Positions 8,222-17,226 of a DNA stretch of 47,786 nucleotides are shown here, piece by piece (positions within the stretch are counted from its first letter, which is position 1; every line of letters starts with the position of its first letter). The stretch is taken from assembly GCA_016286665.1 (NCBI GenBank), contig JAEETX010000013.1, positions 1-47,786 on the forward strand. Direction: 5' to 3'. Source of the stretch: Oscillospiraceae bacterium. GTDB lineage: Bacteria; Bacillota; Clostridia; Oscillospirales; Oscillospiraceae. The position numbers and the translations under genes were made by a program. The notes beneath the pieces are model-generated. The model was given only the letters and a program-made list of their open reading frames with translations, did not search any database and had not been told where the DNA came from.

Positions 8222-9024
8222 GCCGCCGCCTCCTTCCTGCCGCTCAGGTCCACCGTCAGCCGGAGGTGACGCCCGGATTTGTCATAGCGCAGCTCGATCC
8301 AGCCCGTCTCCTGAGACACATAATCCCGGAGGATCACCACCCAGGTATCGGTAAACAGCCCCCTCCTTGTCCGGTTTGCGGCGAGATAGGGCTTGCGGTC
8401 GGTGTAATCCGCACTCTCGTACACCGTGCCCAGGGAATCCACCGCGCACAATTCCCGGAAGGCCGTGCATTTCTCCGCCCAGGGCCGGGGATTGAAGACC
8501 CTGATCTCCAGATAGAGGACGCCGCGGCGCTCCTCCGGCTCGGCTTTGCTGCCGAAGGAGCGCTCCGCCAGCCTCGTCACGGTAAAGGTATATCCGTCGG
8601 ATTTGTCCCGCGCCTCCGGCTCTGCGTACCAGACCCTCCGGTTATCGCTCCACTCCGTTTCCAGGCTTTCCCCGAAGAATTCCTCCGCAGGATTTGTATA
8701 TAGCCCCAGCTGGCGGATATAGCCGGGCAGGATCGCCAGAGCCAGGACCAGCGCCAGCGCCAGGCAGCACCGGGCGACGCGCAGGGCATAGCCCCAGAAG
8801 GGACGGTAGAGCCGCTCCAGCTGGCGGGCGGTCTCCATGGCGTCCCCCATGGCCTCGGCCACCGCCTCCTCCGCCTCCTTTTCGCCGGTCCCGGCGGCGG
8901 TCAGCTCCGCATACTGGTCCTCCATGTGGGCGTAGAGTTCTTCGTATATCTCCTTCCGGTCCGGCTTGAAGCGGATGCGGCCCACCGCCAGGGAGCACCA
9001 GCGCTCAAAACGCAGAACGCCCAT
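8218..9024 (-). CDS. HAAS/permease-prefix-like membrane protein
   Basis: Encodes 268 aa. Residues about 18-70 form an acidic helical domain (YEELYAHMEDQYAEL, then EAEEAVAEAMGDAMETARQL) typical of the HAAS or permease-prefix domains found next to PadR regulators in Firmicutes. One transmembrane segment (about 85-102) follows, then an extracellular beta-rich domain. The gene starts 3 bp after the padR stop without a clear ribosome binding site, which implies translational coupling. These domains are thought to link PadR-type regulators to membrane complexes; the exact partner here is inferred from position. Confidence 0.65.
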   Translation of the reverse strand: MGVLRFERWCSLAVGRIRFKPDRKEIYEELYAHMEDQYAELTAAGTGEKEAEEAVAEAMGDAMETARQLERLYRPFWGYALRVARCCLALALVLALAILPGYIRQLGLYTNPAEEFFGESLETEWSDNRRVWYAEPEARDKSDGYTFTVTRLAERSFGSKAEPEERRGVLYLEIRVFNPRPWAEKCTAFRELCAVDSLGTVYESADYTDRKPYLAANRTRRGLFTDTWVVILRDYVSQETGWIELRYDKSGRHLRLTVDLSGRKEAAA

Positions 9025-9027
9025 TTT

Positions 9028-9369
9028 TCAGGCCAGACCCGGCACAGCGTTCAGCACCGTGTTCACACTCTCGGAAAAGACGCGCCACTCCCGCACCTTT
9101 TCCTCCAGACGGCCTTTCCCCTTCTCCGTCAGGCGGTAGTACCGGCGTTCCCGCCCCGTGGGGGCGGTCCGGTAATAGGACTTCACCTCCCCGGCCTTCT
9201 CCAGGGCGTGGAGCAGGGGGTAGAGGGTCCCCTCCTTCATGGCAAAGACATTGTCGGAGCGGCGCTTCAATTCCTGCACCATCTCATAGCCGTATTTGTC
9301 CCCGTCGAGCAGGAGACTCAGCACCAGCATCGCGTTGGAGCCGCTGACGAGAGACTTGTCGAACTCCAT
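9028..9369 (-). CDS. PadR family transcriptional regulator
   Basis: Encodes 113 aa. The winged-helix pattern GDKYGYEMVQEL, then KEGTLYPLLHALEKAG and the wing GRERRYYRLTEKG, is diagnostic of PadR. It has a short C-terminal tail, as in PadR-s1 proteins. ATG 9369 follows AAAGGAGG at proper spacing. It leads the operon of membrane proteins, ATPase and lipoprotein, so it is most likely their autoregulated repressor. Confidence 0.92.
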   Translation of the reverse strand: MEFDKSLVSGSNAMLVLSLLLDGDKYGYEMVQELKRRSDNVFAMKEGTLYPLLHALEKAGEVKSYYRTAPTGRERRYYRLTEKGKGRLEEKVREWRVFSESVNTVLNAVPGLA

Positions 9370-9399
9370 ACCTCGACCTCCTTTGCTTTGATGATCTAG

Positions 9400-9432
9400 G
9401 TATAAAATACACGGATATCCCCTCCTTGTCAA
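9400..9432 (-). promoter_or_regulatory. PadR operon promoter with overlapping dyad operator
   Basis: On the minus strand, TTGACA (9427-9432), a 17-nt spacer and TATTTT (9404-9409). The -10 box lies inside the perfect inverted repeat GTATTTTATAC (9400-9410), a sensible place for a repressor to bind. Confidence 0.62.
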
Positions 9433-9443
9433 GAGGGGCACCG

Positions 9444-9475
9444 AAAAAACCGGCCCGGCGCAGAGCCGGGCCGGG
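9444..9475 (-). terminator. Terminator of the miaB-mutS-GH run
   Basis: On the minus strand, a GC-rich stem of CCGGCCCGGC and GCCGGGCCGG around a 5-nt loop, followed by TTTTTT (9449-9444). It lies 32 bp after the last gene stop and just before the PadR promoter. Confidence 0.85.
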
Positions 9476-9506
9476 CAAGAAGTCAGGAAGCGGCTTCCGC
9501 CGGGAT

Positions 9507-10163
9507 TCATTTTTTCTTTTTCTTACCGCTGTTCGTTCCTTTGGGAGGGGCTTCGCCGGCGCTTTCCTTTCCTTCCGCTTCCGCCGGATCCGTTCCCGCT
9601 GCTTCCGGTTCCGGCTTGTCCTTCCCCTTCTTCCTGTCCGCCCTGGACGTCCCGAACATATAGTAGTTCCCGCCGCCCTCCAGGGCGACGTTCTTCTGCT
9701 TCCACTCCGTTTCAAACAGGGCCTCGGAGGCCAGCAGGGAGCGGTCAGCCACCCGGGAGATGAACAGCCACCAGAGGTCGTAGGTAAAACGGATGACCAA
9801 CAGCCCCACGCCCGCGGCCAGCAGCCACATGGAATCCCGCAGGAAGCCCAGGGGCAGGATGATGAGCACCACCCCCGCAAACAGCAGGACGCGGCTGATG
9901 TAGGGCACGAAGGGATAGAGCACGATCCCCGCCAGGGCAAAGAAGAGCATGGTCTTGGGGATGGGGAGATACATGCAGAGGATGAAGATGGCGACGGCCG
10001 TGAGGGCCGGGATGTAGAGGAAGGTCAGGGCATAGCTCTTGCGCTGCTGGCAGGCGATGCGGTAGCCCGTGGCCCGGTTGTAGGTGAAATGGACTTCGCT
10101 TTTCTGCACCGCCTCCCGGATCTCCTGATAGCGGCGGTAGGGGGTCTCATTGAAATAGTTCAT
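9507..10163 (-). CDS. Membrane protein with Lys-rich tail, unknown function
   Basis: Encodes 218 aa. After a charged 42-residue N-terminus come about four hydrophobic segments (roughly 45-65, 70-90, 90-108, 112-132), then a cytoplasmic tail rich in Glu, Ala and Pro ending in five lysines. No family is recognised. The RBS is AAAGGAGCGGG. It is the last gene of the long minus-strand run and precedes the strong terminator. Confidence 0.65.
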   Translation of the reverse strand: MNYFNETPYRRYQEIREAVQKSEVHFTYNRATGYRIACQQRKSYALTFLYIPALTAVAIFILCMYLPIPKTMLFFALAGIVLYPFVPYISRVLLFAGVVLIILPLGFLRDSMWLLAAGVGLLVIRFTYDLWWLFISRVADRSLLASEALFETEWKQKNVALEGGGNYYMFGTSRADRKKGKDKPEPEAAGTDPAEAEGKESAGEAPPKGTNSGKKKKK

Positions 10164-10178
10164 CTTCCCGCTCCTTTC

Positions 10179-12584
10179 TCACAAAAAGCGCGCTTCCAGG
10201 CGGAGCTTCTCCCCCGCCCGGACCGGCAGCGTGACGCAGCCGTCCTCCGGGGAGACTTCCCTTCCGTTCACCAGGAAGGAAGCCGGTCTCCGGCAGCGCA
10301 GGGTCAGGGTCTGGTCCCTTTGGGAGCGCAGCTCCGCGCGAAACCCGCCCTTCTCCCACTCCAGCCATAGCAGCTTCGCCCAGGTATAGAGCCAAAGGCC
10401 CTCCAGCCTGCCCTCCGGCAGATTTTCCGGCAGGACAGGCAGGAATTCCACCGCTCCCGGCGCGGAGAAAACGCACATTTCCGCCAGCAGGGCGGGCATG
10501 GCCCCCTGCAGGTCCGGGAACCAGCCCCGGTAGGGGAAGTGGGCGGTGGAGAGACTGCGCCGCACGAAGCCGTGCTCCAGCAGCTGGCTCAGGTTCTGCT
10601 CCAGCTCCTCCCGGTCCTTGAGGCGGATGGCGGTGAAGGCCCGGTGGATGATGCCGTGGGCGGAATCGTCCTGCTGGCCCCGCTTGCGGTTGGAGATGCG
10701 GATGGCCTCGGCGATCTCCGGCTCCGTCTCCGGGGTGACCGCCCGCCCGGGCCACACATCGTAGTGGTGGGAGACGTGGCGGTGGTTGTAGTTCTCCTCC
10801 ATGGATGGCCAGGCCCATTCCTTCAGCGCTCCCTCCTCGTCCGTCAGCAGGACGGGCAGGTCCTCCAGCTGCTTCTGCCAGTGGGGGATGCGCTCCGTAT
10901 CGACGCCCAGGGTGCGGCAGGCTTCCATGAGGTTCGTGAGCACCTCCCGGCAGATGGCGATATCCATGACGCTGTTGATGCGGGTGGGGTGCCGGTCAAT
11001 GCCGGTGACGGTGGCGTAATCCGGATTGGGGGTGGGGTTCTCCGGGGAGAAGGAGGGATAGAAGATGACCTTGCCGTCCCCGTCCCGGTCGCAGGCATAG
11101 TCCTCGAAGAACAGGGCGATCTCCTTCAGGGCCGGGACCACCCGCTCCCGCAGGAATTCCCGGTCCCCGGTGGCGAGCCAGTAGCCCCAGAATTCATTGT
11201 AGATCCAACCCAGGCAGCCCACCCAGCAATAGTGGGGATAGGTGCGGGAGGTGTGGTACAGGAGGCCGGAATCATAGTCGCAGTGGACGCTGGCCAGCAG
11301 GCCCCGGGCATTGAACAGCAGCCGGGCGTTCGTGCGGAAATCCTCGAATTTGGATTCGTAATAGCGGAAATAGACCTCCATTTCCTCAAAGAGGCCGGTA
11401 GCGTTCCCGGCGCAGACCTGGAGGTTGGTGTTGATGTTGTGCTGGCCCCACATGGGGGGCAGGACCCCCGTGTCGACGATCTGATAGAAGCGGCCCAGGT
11501 CATAGAGCTTTTCCATGAGCGCGCCGTAGTGCTTTCCTTCGTCCCGGCAGTCCCGCAGGAGTTCTTCCCCGGAAAGGCAGGCTTCCTCTCCCCGGCACAG
11601 GTGCAGCCGGGAGCGGTCCATCTTCTCCCCCAGCCAGGCCGTGTTGGCGCGCACCCAGCCGTCGAAATCCGCGGGGAGCGCCAGGAGCTTCTCCCCTTCC
11701 TCCGAAGAAGCCTCGAAGCGAAACGCTTCTTCCGCGCGCACGGCCTTTGCCAGCATCAGCAGTCCCCTTCCGCCCCGGACGCGGACGCCCTCCGCCGTCA
11801 GCTCCGCTTCCCCGCCCAGGGGCAGGAAGCGGAACAGCAGGAAAAAGCCCCGGTCGTCGCAGAGGGCTGGATCATACCGATAGGCCGCCGTGATCAGCGC
11901 CGGGCTGCGCTCCACCCGGCAGATGGAATGCTCCAGGCTGACCCTACCGAAGGGGCCGGGGCCGCCGGGAAAGCGGATAATCGCCTCCAGCTCTCCCGCT
12001 CCCTCCGGGGCGGTGAGGCGCGCGGCGATGAAATCTCCCGCCCGGACGCAGAGATATTCATTGGTGAAGGTCCCTCTTGCGTCGGTCCAGCGGGTGGTGA
12101 TCAGGCCGCTGCGCAGGTCCAGCCAGCGGAGGTAATCCCGCACGCCCCCGGCTTCCGGACGCCGGAAGCTGAGGCGGAAGGCCTCGTGGGTGCGCAGGGA
12201 TTCGATGGGATAGGAGATGGGGGCGTCCAGGTCCATGTATTTTCCGTGGCCCGCCTCCCGCTGCGCCTGCTCCAGCAGGCTGTCGGCAATCTCCGGTTTC
12301 CCCTCCCGGAGGGCCTTGCGGATGTCTGCAAGATAGGGCCTGAGGTCCGGGGGCTGCGGCGTTTCCCGCCACTTGGGCTCCTGCAGCAGCTCCATGTTGG
12401 CGGTCAGGCTGTCCCGGTAAGGCTGGCCGGCGACGTCGATGCGGTGGGAGCCGTTGCCGGTATAGAGGGCGTCGGCGGGGTCCTCCGCCGGGGCCAGGGA
12501 ACAGATGTTCCGCCGGGGCAGCAGCGCTGCGCGCCGGGACAGGGGGATGCAGGGATAGGGGTAACGGAGGTGCTTCAGCTCCAT
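10179..12584 (-). CDS. Glycoside hydrolase, GH95-like
   Basis: Encodes 801 aa. The N-terminal half is beta-rich, followed by an alpha/alpha toroid with GH95 landmarks: Asn383 and Asn385 in HNINTN, Glu515 in PSFSPEN (general acid position), a HRHVSHH block and Asp691 in WFPDLQG before AEMCVFS and EFLPVLP. GH95 enzymes are inverting alpha-L-fucosidases or alpha-L-galactosidases. The family's usual MNYW after NxN is replaced here by LQVC, so specificity may differ. No signal peptide is seen, so it probably acts on imported oligosaccharides. ATG 12584 follows AAGGAGG. It lies 13 bp after the GH43 gene. Confidence 0.75.
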   Translation of the reverse strand: MELKHLRYPYPCIPLSRRAALLPRRNICSLAPAEDPADALYTGNGSHRIDVAGQPYRDSLTANMELLQEPKWRETPQPPDLRPYLADIRKALREGKPEIADSLLEQAQREAGHGKYMDLDAPISYPIESLRTHEAFRLSFRRPEAGGVRDYLRWLDLRSGLITTRWTDARGTFTNEYLCVRAGDFIAARLTAPEGAGELEAIIRFPGGPGPFGRVSLEHSICRVERSPALITAAYRYDPALCDDRGFFLLFRFLPLGGEAELTAEGVRVRGGRGLLMLAKAVRAEEAFRFEASSEEGEKLLALPADFDGWVRANTAWLGEKMDRSRLHLCRGEEACLSGEELLRDCRDEGKHYGALMEKLYDLGRFYQIVDTGVLPPMWGQHNINTNLQVCAGNATGLFEEMEVYFRYYESKFEDFRTNARLLFNARGLLASVHCDYDSGLLYHTSRTYPHYCWVGCLGWIYNEFWGYWLATGDREFLRERVVPALKEIALFFEDYACDRDGDGKVIFYPSFSPENPTPNPDYATVTGIDRHPTRINSVMDIAICREVLTNLMEACRTLGVDTERIPHWQKQLEDLPVLLTDEEGALKEWAWPSMEENYNHRHVSHHYDVWPGRAVTPETEPEIAEAIRISNRKRGQQDDSAHGIIHRAFTAIRLKDREELEQNLSQLLEHGFVRRSLSTAHFPYRGWFPDLQGAMPALLAEMCVFSAPGAVEFLPVLPENLPEGRLEGLWLYTWAKLLWLEWEKGGFRAELRSQRDQTLTLRCRRPASFLVNGREVSPEDGCVTLPVRAGEKLRLEARFL

Positions 12585-12597
12585 CGCCGTCGCCTCC

Positions 12598-14004
12598 TTA
12601 TTCCAGGATGAAGGACCGGAGCATGGCGCTGCCGGGCCCGCGGTAGGTGAAATACAGGGCGTGGACCCCGTCGGGGATGGCGATATCCGCGGAAAAGGGG
12701 GTCCACCGGTTGCGGAAGCCCAGGGGGATGCTGCCCAGAAGCGGCCCATCCGGGGCGGTGCGCACTTCAAACCTTCCCCCGGCGTAGCCCCGGGTGAAGA
12801 CCGTGACGCGCCGGACGCCCCGGCAGTCAAAATACTTGAAGCCCACGGTGACGCTGTCGGTGACGCCGGCCACATAGCCGTCCTCCCGATCCCCGTCCCG
12901 CCCGTCCTGGGTGATGCGGGGCCTGCCCGGCGACTGCCGGTCCATTCGGAGTTCTTCCCAGAAAAGGTTGCAGGCGAGATACGCCGGGAATTCTCCCTTT
13001 CCCTCGAAGGGTTCGCCCCCGCCGTCGGAGGTCATTTCCGCCTGGGGCATGGACCCGTCGGGCAGGACCGTCAGCTTCTGCAGGCAGCCCTGGCGGCTGA
13101 ACTCCGTGGCGTTGGTGTGGCGGTGATAGAAGATGTAGCGCTGTCCCATGACCTCCACCAGACCCCCATGGTTGTTGCCCCCCACGGTGGTCTTTTTTTC
13201 CGGGCTTTTCCAGCCGCCGATGCCCCAGTCGCAGTTGCTGACCAGGATCCCCCCATAAGTATAGGGCCCCAGGGGCGAAGCGCTGACGGCATAGCACAGC
13301 TCGTTCATCCACACGGAGGAATAGACGAAATAATAGAGGTCCCCGAATTTCCGGATGGAGGAAGCCTCGAAGAACTCATGATCCTCGAAGCCGGTGCCCC
13401 GGCTCCGCTTCGCGCTGGGGACCACGAAGACCGGCCCTTCCCGGACGGTGAGCATGTCCCGGTCCAGGCGCATGCCCATGGCCCCGCCCTTCTCCTTCTC
13501 GAAGCGGAAGCAGACGCCGCCGGTGTAAAGGTACGTATCCTCCCCCTCCGTCAGCACCGCCGGGTCGAACTGGGGGTCGTCCCCCGGCCGCTTTCCCAGG
13601 AGCGTCCCGTCCGGGTAATGCACGTGGCCGTAGAATGCATACTGTCCCGCCGGGCTGTCGCAGACGGCCACGGAGACGATATCCTGATGGTCCAGCACAT
13701 AGTAGAGATAATACCTGCCGTCGCTCCCCCGGGTCACATCCGGGGCGTAGAGGCACTGATCCCCCTCCCGGTTGTCCGGGTCCTGGGTCTTGCGGTAGAT
13801 GACGCCCTCATAACGCCAGTCCGCAAGGTCCTCCGCCGGAGCGGACCAGCAGACATAGTCCCCCAGGCAGTAGACCCAGCCGTTGAAAAGGTCGTGGGAG
13901 CCGTAGACATAGACCCGGCCGTCGAACACATGGGGCTCCCCGTCGGGGATATACTCCCAGGAGGGGAGATAGGGATTTTTCAGATGCTTGTCAAGCGGGG
14001 ACAT
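12598..14004 (-). CDS. GH43 family glycoside hydrolase with CBM6-like C-terminus
   Basis: Encodes 468 aa. The five-bladed propeller signature opens with PDGEPHVFDGRVYVYGSHD, which holds the catalytic-base Asp, then YAPDVTRGSDGRYYLYY (pKa modulator) and FFEASSIRKF (acid Glu). Residues about 340-468 resemble a CBM6 beta-sandwich. GH43 members act on arabinosyl and xylosyl linkages. No signal peptide, so intracellular. ATG 14004 follows AAGGAGG. With the GH95-like gene it suggests processing of a mixed plant or host glycan, which is inference. Confidence 0.85.
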   Translation of the reverse strand: MSPLDKHLKNPYLPSWEYIPDGEPHVFDGRVYVYGSHDLFNGWVYCLGDYVCWSAPAEDLADWRYEGVIYRKTQDPDNREGDQCLYAPDVTRGSDGRYYLYYVLDHQDIVSVAVCDSPAGQYAFYGHVHYPDGTLLGKRPGDDPQFDPAVLTEGEDTYLYTGGVCFRFEKEKGGAMGMRLDRDMLTVREGPVFVVPSAKRSRGTGFEDHEFFEASSIRKFGDLYYFVYSSVWMNELCYAVSASPLGPYTYGGILVSNCDWGIGGWKSPEKKTTVGGNNHGGLVEVMGQRYIFYHRHTNATEFSRQGCLQKLTVLPDGSMPQAEMTSDGGGEPFEGKGEFPAYLACNLFWEELRMDRQSPGRPRITQDGRDGDREDGYVAGVTDSVTVGFKYFDCRGVRRVTVFTRGYAGGRFEVRTAPDGPLLGSIPLGFRNRWTPFSADIAIPDGVHALYFTYRGPGSAMLRSFILE

Positions 14005-14015
14005 GGTTTCCCTCC

Positions 14016-15953
14016 TTATCGCAGCTCCGTGACCGGGGGAAGACAGGTATTTCCCCGGCAGACATAATAGGTCGTTTTTCCCTCCAGCAGGGGATATTCC
14101 GCCGTGGGCGGGTCCAAAATCACCAGGGCCGCTTCCGGCGGCAGGATGAAGGGCAGCGCTTCCAGGTCCGCCGGGTTTCCCACGGCTGCGGTGACCTTCG
14201 GCGGCGGTTCCAGCCGGTCCGACAGGGCGGTGAGAAAGGCGGCGTGGCCCATGGGGTCCAGCCGGGCGCGGGCGGCCTGCCAGCCCAGCTGCTTCGCCAG
14301 GATCTCCTCCCGCGCTTCCGAGGGGCGCAGGGCCTGGAGGGCCAGCAAGGCGCGGAGCATGAGGGAATTGCCGCCTGGCAGAGCCCCGTCCTCGCTCTCC
14401 TTCGGCCGAAGGAACAGCTGTTCGCTCTCCCTGTCATAGAGGAAAAAGCCGCCGTTTTCCTCGTCGAAGAAGCTTCGCACTCCCCGGTCCGCCAGAGCCT
14501 CCGCCGTTTCCAGATAATGCGCCTCCAGTGTCGAAGCCCACAGGGCCAGGAGAGCGGAGATTTCGGATGCGTAATCGCCGAGCCCGGCCCGCACGCCCCG
14601 TTTTCCCGCCCGGAAGCTGACGAAAAGCTGCGTTCCCTCCCGTAAACGGGCGTCCAGAAACGCCTGGGAGCGCTTCGCTGCGGCCAGGTAGCGCGCCTCC
14701 CCGCAGGCCCGGTAAAGCTCGCAGAGGGCCTCGATCATCAAGCCGTTCCAGCCGCAGAGGACCTTGTCGTCCGCCGCAGGAGGGCAGCGCGAAGCGCGCC
14801 ATTCCCGCACCGCGGGCAGCAGCTCCCGCAGCTCCGGCGGCAGAGGCCCCCGGCGGCGGGGGATGCTCCTTCCCCCGAAGCTTCCGTTTCCCGTGACGCC
14901 CAGCGCTTCGCAGAGGGCTTCGCCGTCCTTTTCGCCCAGCAGCGCGCGCAAATCCCCCGGCGTCAGGAGGTAAAAGCCTCCCTCCTCCCCCTGGCTGTCC
15001 GCGTCCAGGGCGCTGTAAAAGCCGCCCTCCGGCCCCGTCAGCTCCCGCAGAACGAAATCCCCGGTCCCTTTCGCCGTATCCAGCCATTCCCCGTTTCCCG
15101 TCAGGCGGAAAGCCCGGACATAGGCGCGGATCAGCAGGGCGTTGTCGCAGAGCATCTTTTCAAAATGGGGGACCTGCCAGGCCCGGTCCACGGCATAGCG
15201 GCAGAAGCCGCCGCCGATCTGATCGAAGATACCCCCGGCGGCCATGGCTCCCAGGGTCTTTTCCGCCATGGCCAGCAGCCGGCCGTCCCCGCGCTTTTCA
15301 TACTGCTGCATCAGGAACAGGAGCAGGTGGGGCATGGGGAATTTCGGGCCTTCCCCGAAGCCGCCGTACGCCTCGTCATAGGCGCAGAGCAGCTGCCAGA
15401 GGGCCCCTTGAATGAGCGCGTCGTCCCCTTCATGGGGCGGGAGCTCCGCGGCGCTTTTCCGGAGGGCTTCCGTGAGCTTTTCGGCATGCTCCGTGAGGCT
15501 CGCCCGGTCCTCCCGCCAGCGGTCGCGGACGGCTTCCAGCAGTTCCCGCAGGCCGATGCTTCCCCGGCGGGAACGGGGCGGAAAATAGGCGCCGCCGTAG
15601 AAGGGTCTTCCCTCCGGGGTGAGGAAAAGGGTCATGGGCCAGCCGCCTCCGCCTCCCGTGAGGGCGCGGCAGGCCTCCATATACACGCTGTCCAGGTCCG
15701 GCCGCTCCTCCCGGTCCACCTTCACGGGGATGAAGCTCTCGTTGAGGAGGGCGGCGATCTCCCCATCCCGGAAGCTCTCCCGGGCCATCACATGGCACCA
15801 GTGGCAGCTGAGATAGCCGATGCTGAGGAAAATGGGCTTATCCTCGGCTCTGGCGCAGCGGAAAGCCTCCTCTCCCCAGGGGAACCAGTCCACCGGGTCG
15901 GACGCATGCTGCAGGAGATAGGGGCTCAATTCCCCCGAAAGACGGTTGGGCAT
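14016..15953 (-). CDS. Thioredoxin-domain protein, DUF255/YyaL family
   Basis: Encodes 645 aa. The start [21 protein letters not shown] and the CHWC motif (Cys50, Cys53) inside [15 protein letters not shown] are diagnostic of the DUF255/SPATA20 family. The thioredoxin-like domain (about 1-165) is followed by an alpha/alpha-barrel resembling six-hairpin glycosidases ([29 protein letters not shown]). Family function is unsettled. ATG 15953 was chosen over longer in-frame options because AAGGAGG precedes it. It is cytoplasmic and lies 52 bp after the acyltransferase gene and 11 bp before the GH43 gene. Confidence 0.9.
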   Translation of the reverse strand: MPNRLSGELSPYLLQHASDPVDWFPWGEEAFRCARAEDKPIFLSIGYLSCHWCHVMARESFRDGEIAALLNESFIPVKVDREERPDLDSVYMEACRALTGGGGGWPMTLFLTPEGRPFYGGAYFPPRSRRGSIGLRELLEAVRDRWREDRASLTEHAEKLTEALRKSAAELPPHEGDDALIQGALWQLLCAYDEAYGGFGEGPKFPMPHLLLFLMQQYEKRGDGRLLAMAEKTLGAMAAGGIFDQIGGGFCRYAVDRAWQVPHFEKMLCDNALLIRAYVRAFRLTGNGEWLDTAKGTGDFVLRELTGPEGGFYSALDADSQGEEGGFYLLTPGDLRALLGEKDGEALCEALGVTGNGSFGGRSIPRRRGPLPPELRELLPAVREWRASRCPPAADDKVLCGWNGLMIEALCELYRACGEARYLAAAKRSQAFLDARLREGTQLFVSFRAGKRGVRAGLGDYASEISALLALWASTLEAHYLETAEALADRGVRSFFDEENGGFFLYDRESEQLFLRPKESEDGALPGGNSLMLRALLALQALRPSEAREEILAKQLGWQAARARLDPMGHAAFLTALSDRLEPPPKVTAAVGNPADLEALPFILPPEAALVILDPPTAEYPLLEGKTTYYVCRGNTCLPPVTELR

Positions 15954-16005
15954 GGGCGCGGCCTCCTTTTCCCGCAGTATGCTTCCTTCCCCAAAAGATA
16001 TGCGT

Positions 16006-17223
16006 TCAGTTCCCGGCCGTTTCCTGCCCCAGGGCGAGAAAGTCCCGGATGAGCAGCTGATACTTTCGCCGGCTGGGGCTGCCCTTGAAGCGCAGCTCGA
16101 AGCTGCCCTCGGCATTGGTGAACATCATGGTCTCCTTCCCCGCCAGGTGGCAGAGCTCCGGCTCCTGCATGCCCTCCAGGGGGAAGCGCAGCCCCTCCAG
16201 GCGCAGGCTGTCCCGATCCAGGGCGACGGTCCCCTTCCCCAGCAGGGTCATTTTGTGATCTTCTCCCAGCTGCCATATCTCCGCTCCCTCGTCGGAAAAG
16301 CGGATGTCGCCTTCCTCGGCCCTCCGCCGCAGCTCGCTCTGCTGCCAGTCGTCCCACGCCGCCACGCTGCGGAAGGGAGCGCCGGCGTCGAAGAAGCCGT
16401 CCTCCCCGTATTCCGCCCGGAGGCCGCAGACGCAGGAAAACACATTTCCCTTGCCCCGGAGCGTCCCGATCCTGCCGCACTTGGGGCAAAGGAACAGGGC
16501 TTCCTCCAGCCCCTCGGCCCGGCGGCGGCCCCTGTAGGGGATATGCTCCCGGCTCTGGCTCTCGTCCGTGTCCACCCAGAGATCGGCGGAGATGCGTTCA
16601 TTGATCTCCGCAAGGGACATCTTTTTCAGTTCCTCCGGCCTGTAGACGTTCACCACGCCGCCCCGGAGGACGCCCCGGCGCAGGGAGTGGGACCAGCGGG
16701 GGTCGGAGAGATAGCCCCCCTCGATGCGGTAGGTCATCACCGGCACCCCGGAGGTGCGCAGCAGCTTGGCGGTGGTGGGATGGAGGGGCAGGCTGCGCCC
16801 GTTCCAGGTGCGGTTCCCCTCCGGGAAGATGCAGATGGGCACCCCCTGGCGCAGCCAGCGCAGGATGCTCAGCACCGTGGAGGCGGCCACGGTGCCCTTC
16901 ACCCGGGAGATAGGGCCGGTGGCGAAGCGCATGACGGCCCCCAGCAGCTTTTTGCGGAAGGCGTGCTCGCTGGCGACATAGTACATATGCCGTTTGAGGA
17001 AGCTGAAGGCCACGAAGAACTGGTCGGCGCCGCAGGAATGATTGGGCAGCACGATGTAGCTTCCCTCCAGCTCCGGAGCCGGGGCGAAATCGAAGGGCCC
17101 GTAGCGCAGGCGCAGGAAAAACTGCAGCCGGGGAAGCACATGCTTCCACAGCCAGCGGTGCCGCCGCAGCAGCTTATCCTTCTTTTCCTCCGCCTTTTCC
17201 TTCTCCGCCTTGTTCTCTTCCAC
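16006..17223 (-). CDS. PlsC-like acyltransferase fused to a zinc-ribbon domain
   Basis: Encodes 405 aa. HX4D (His62 to Asp67, NHSCGAD) and FPEGNR (133-138) are the catalytic and substrate motifs of 1-acylglycerol-3-phosphate acyltransferases, which make phosphatidic acid at the membrane. The N-terminus is highly charged (Lys/Glu). Beyond the usual ~240 residues is an extension with CPKC (246-249) and CVC (264-266), a probable zinc ribbon, then a beta-rich region of about 130 residues. The start lies 3 bp after mutS in the same operon. Confidence 0.82.
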   Translation of the reverse strand: MEENKAEKEKAEEKKDKLLRRHRWLWKHVLPRLQFFLRLRYGPFDFAPAPELEGSYIVLPNHSCGADQFFVAFSFLKRHMYYVASEHAFRKKLLGAVMRFATGPISRVKGTVAASTVLSILRWLRQGVPICIFPEGNRTWNGRSLPLHPTTAKLLRTSGVPVMTYRIEGGYLSDPRWSHSLRRGVLRGGVVNVYRPEELKKMSLAEINERISADLWVDTDESQSREHIPYRGRRRAEGLEEALFLCPKCGRIGTLRGKGNVFSCVCGLRAEYGEDGFFDAGAPFRSVAAWDDWQQSELRRRAEEGDIRFSDEGAEIWQLGEDHKMTLLGKGTVALDRDSLRLEGLRFPLEGMQEPELCHLAGKETMMFTNAEGSFELRFKGSPSRRKYQLLIRDFLALGQETAGN

Positions 17224-17226
17224 GCT

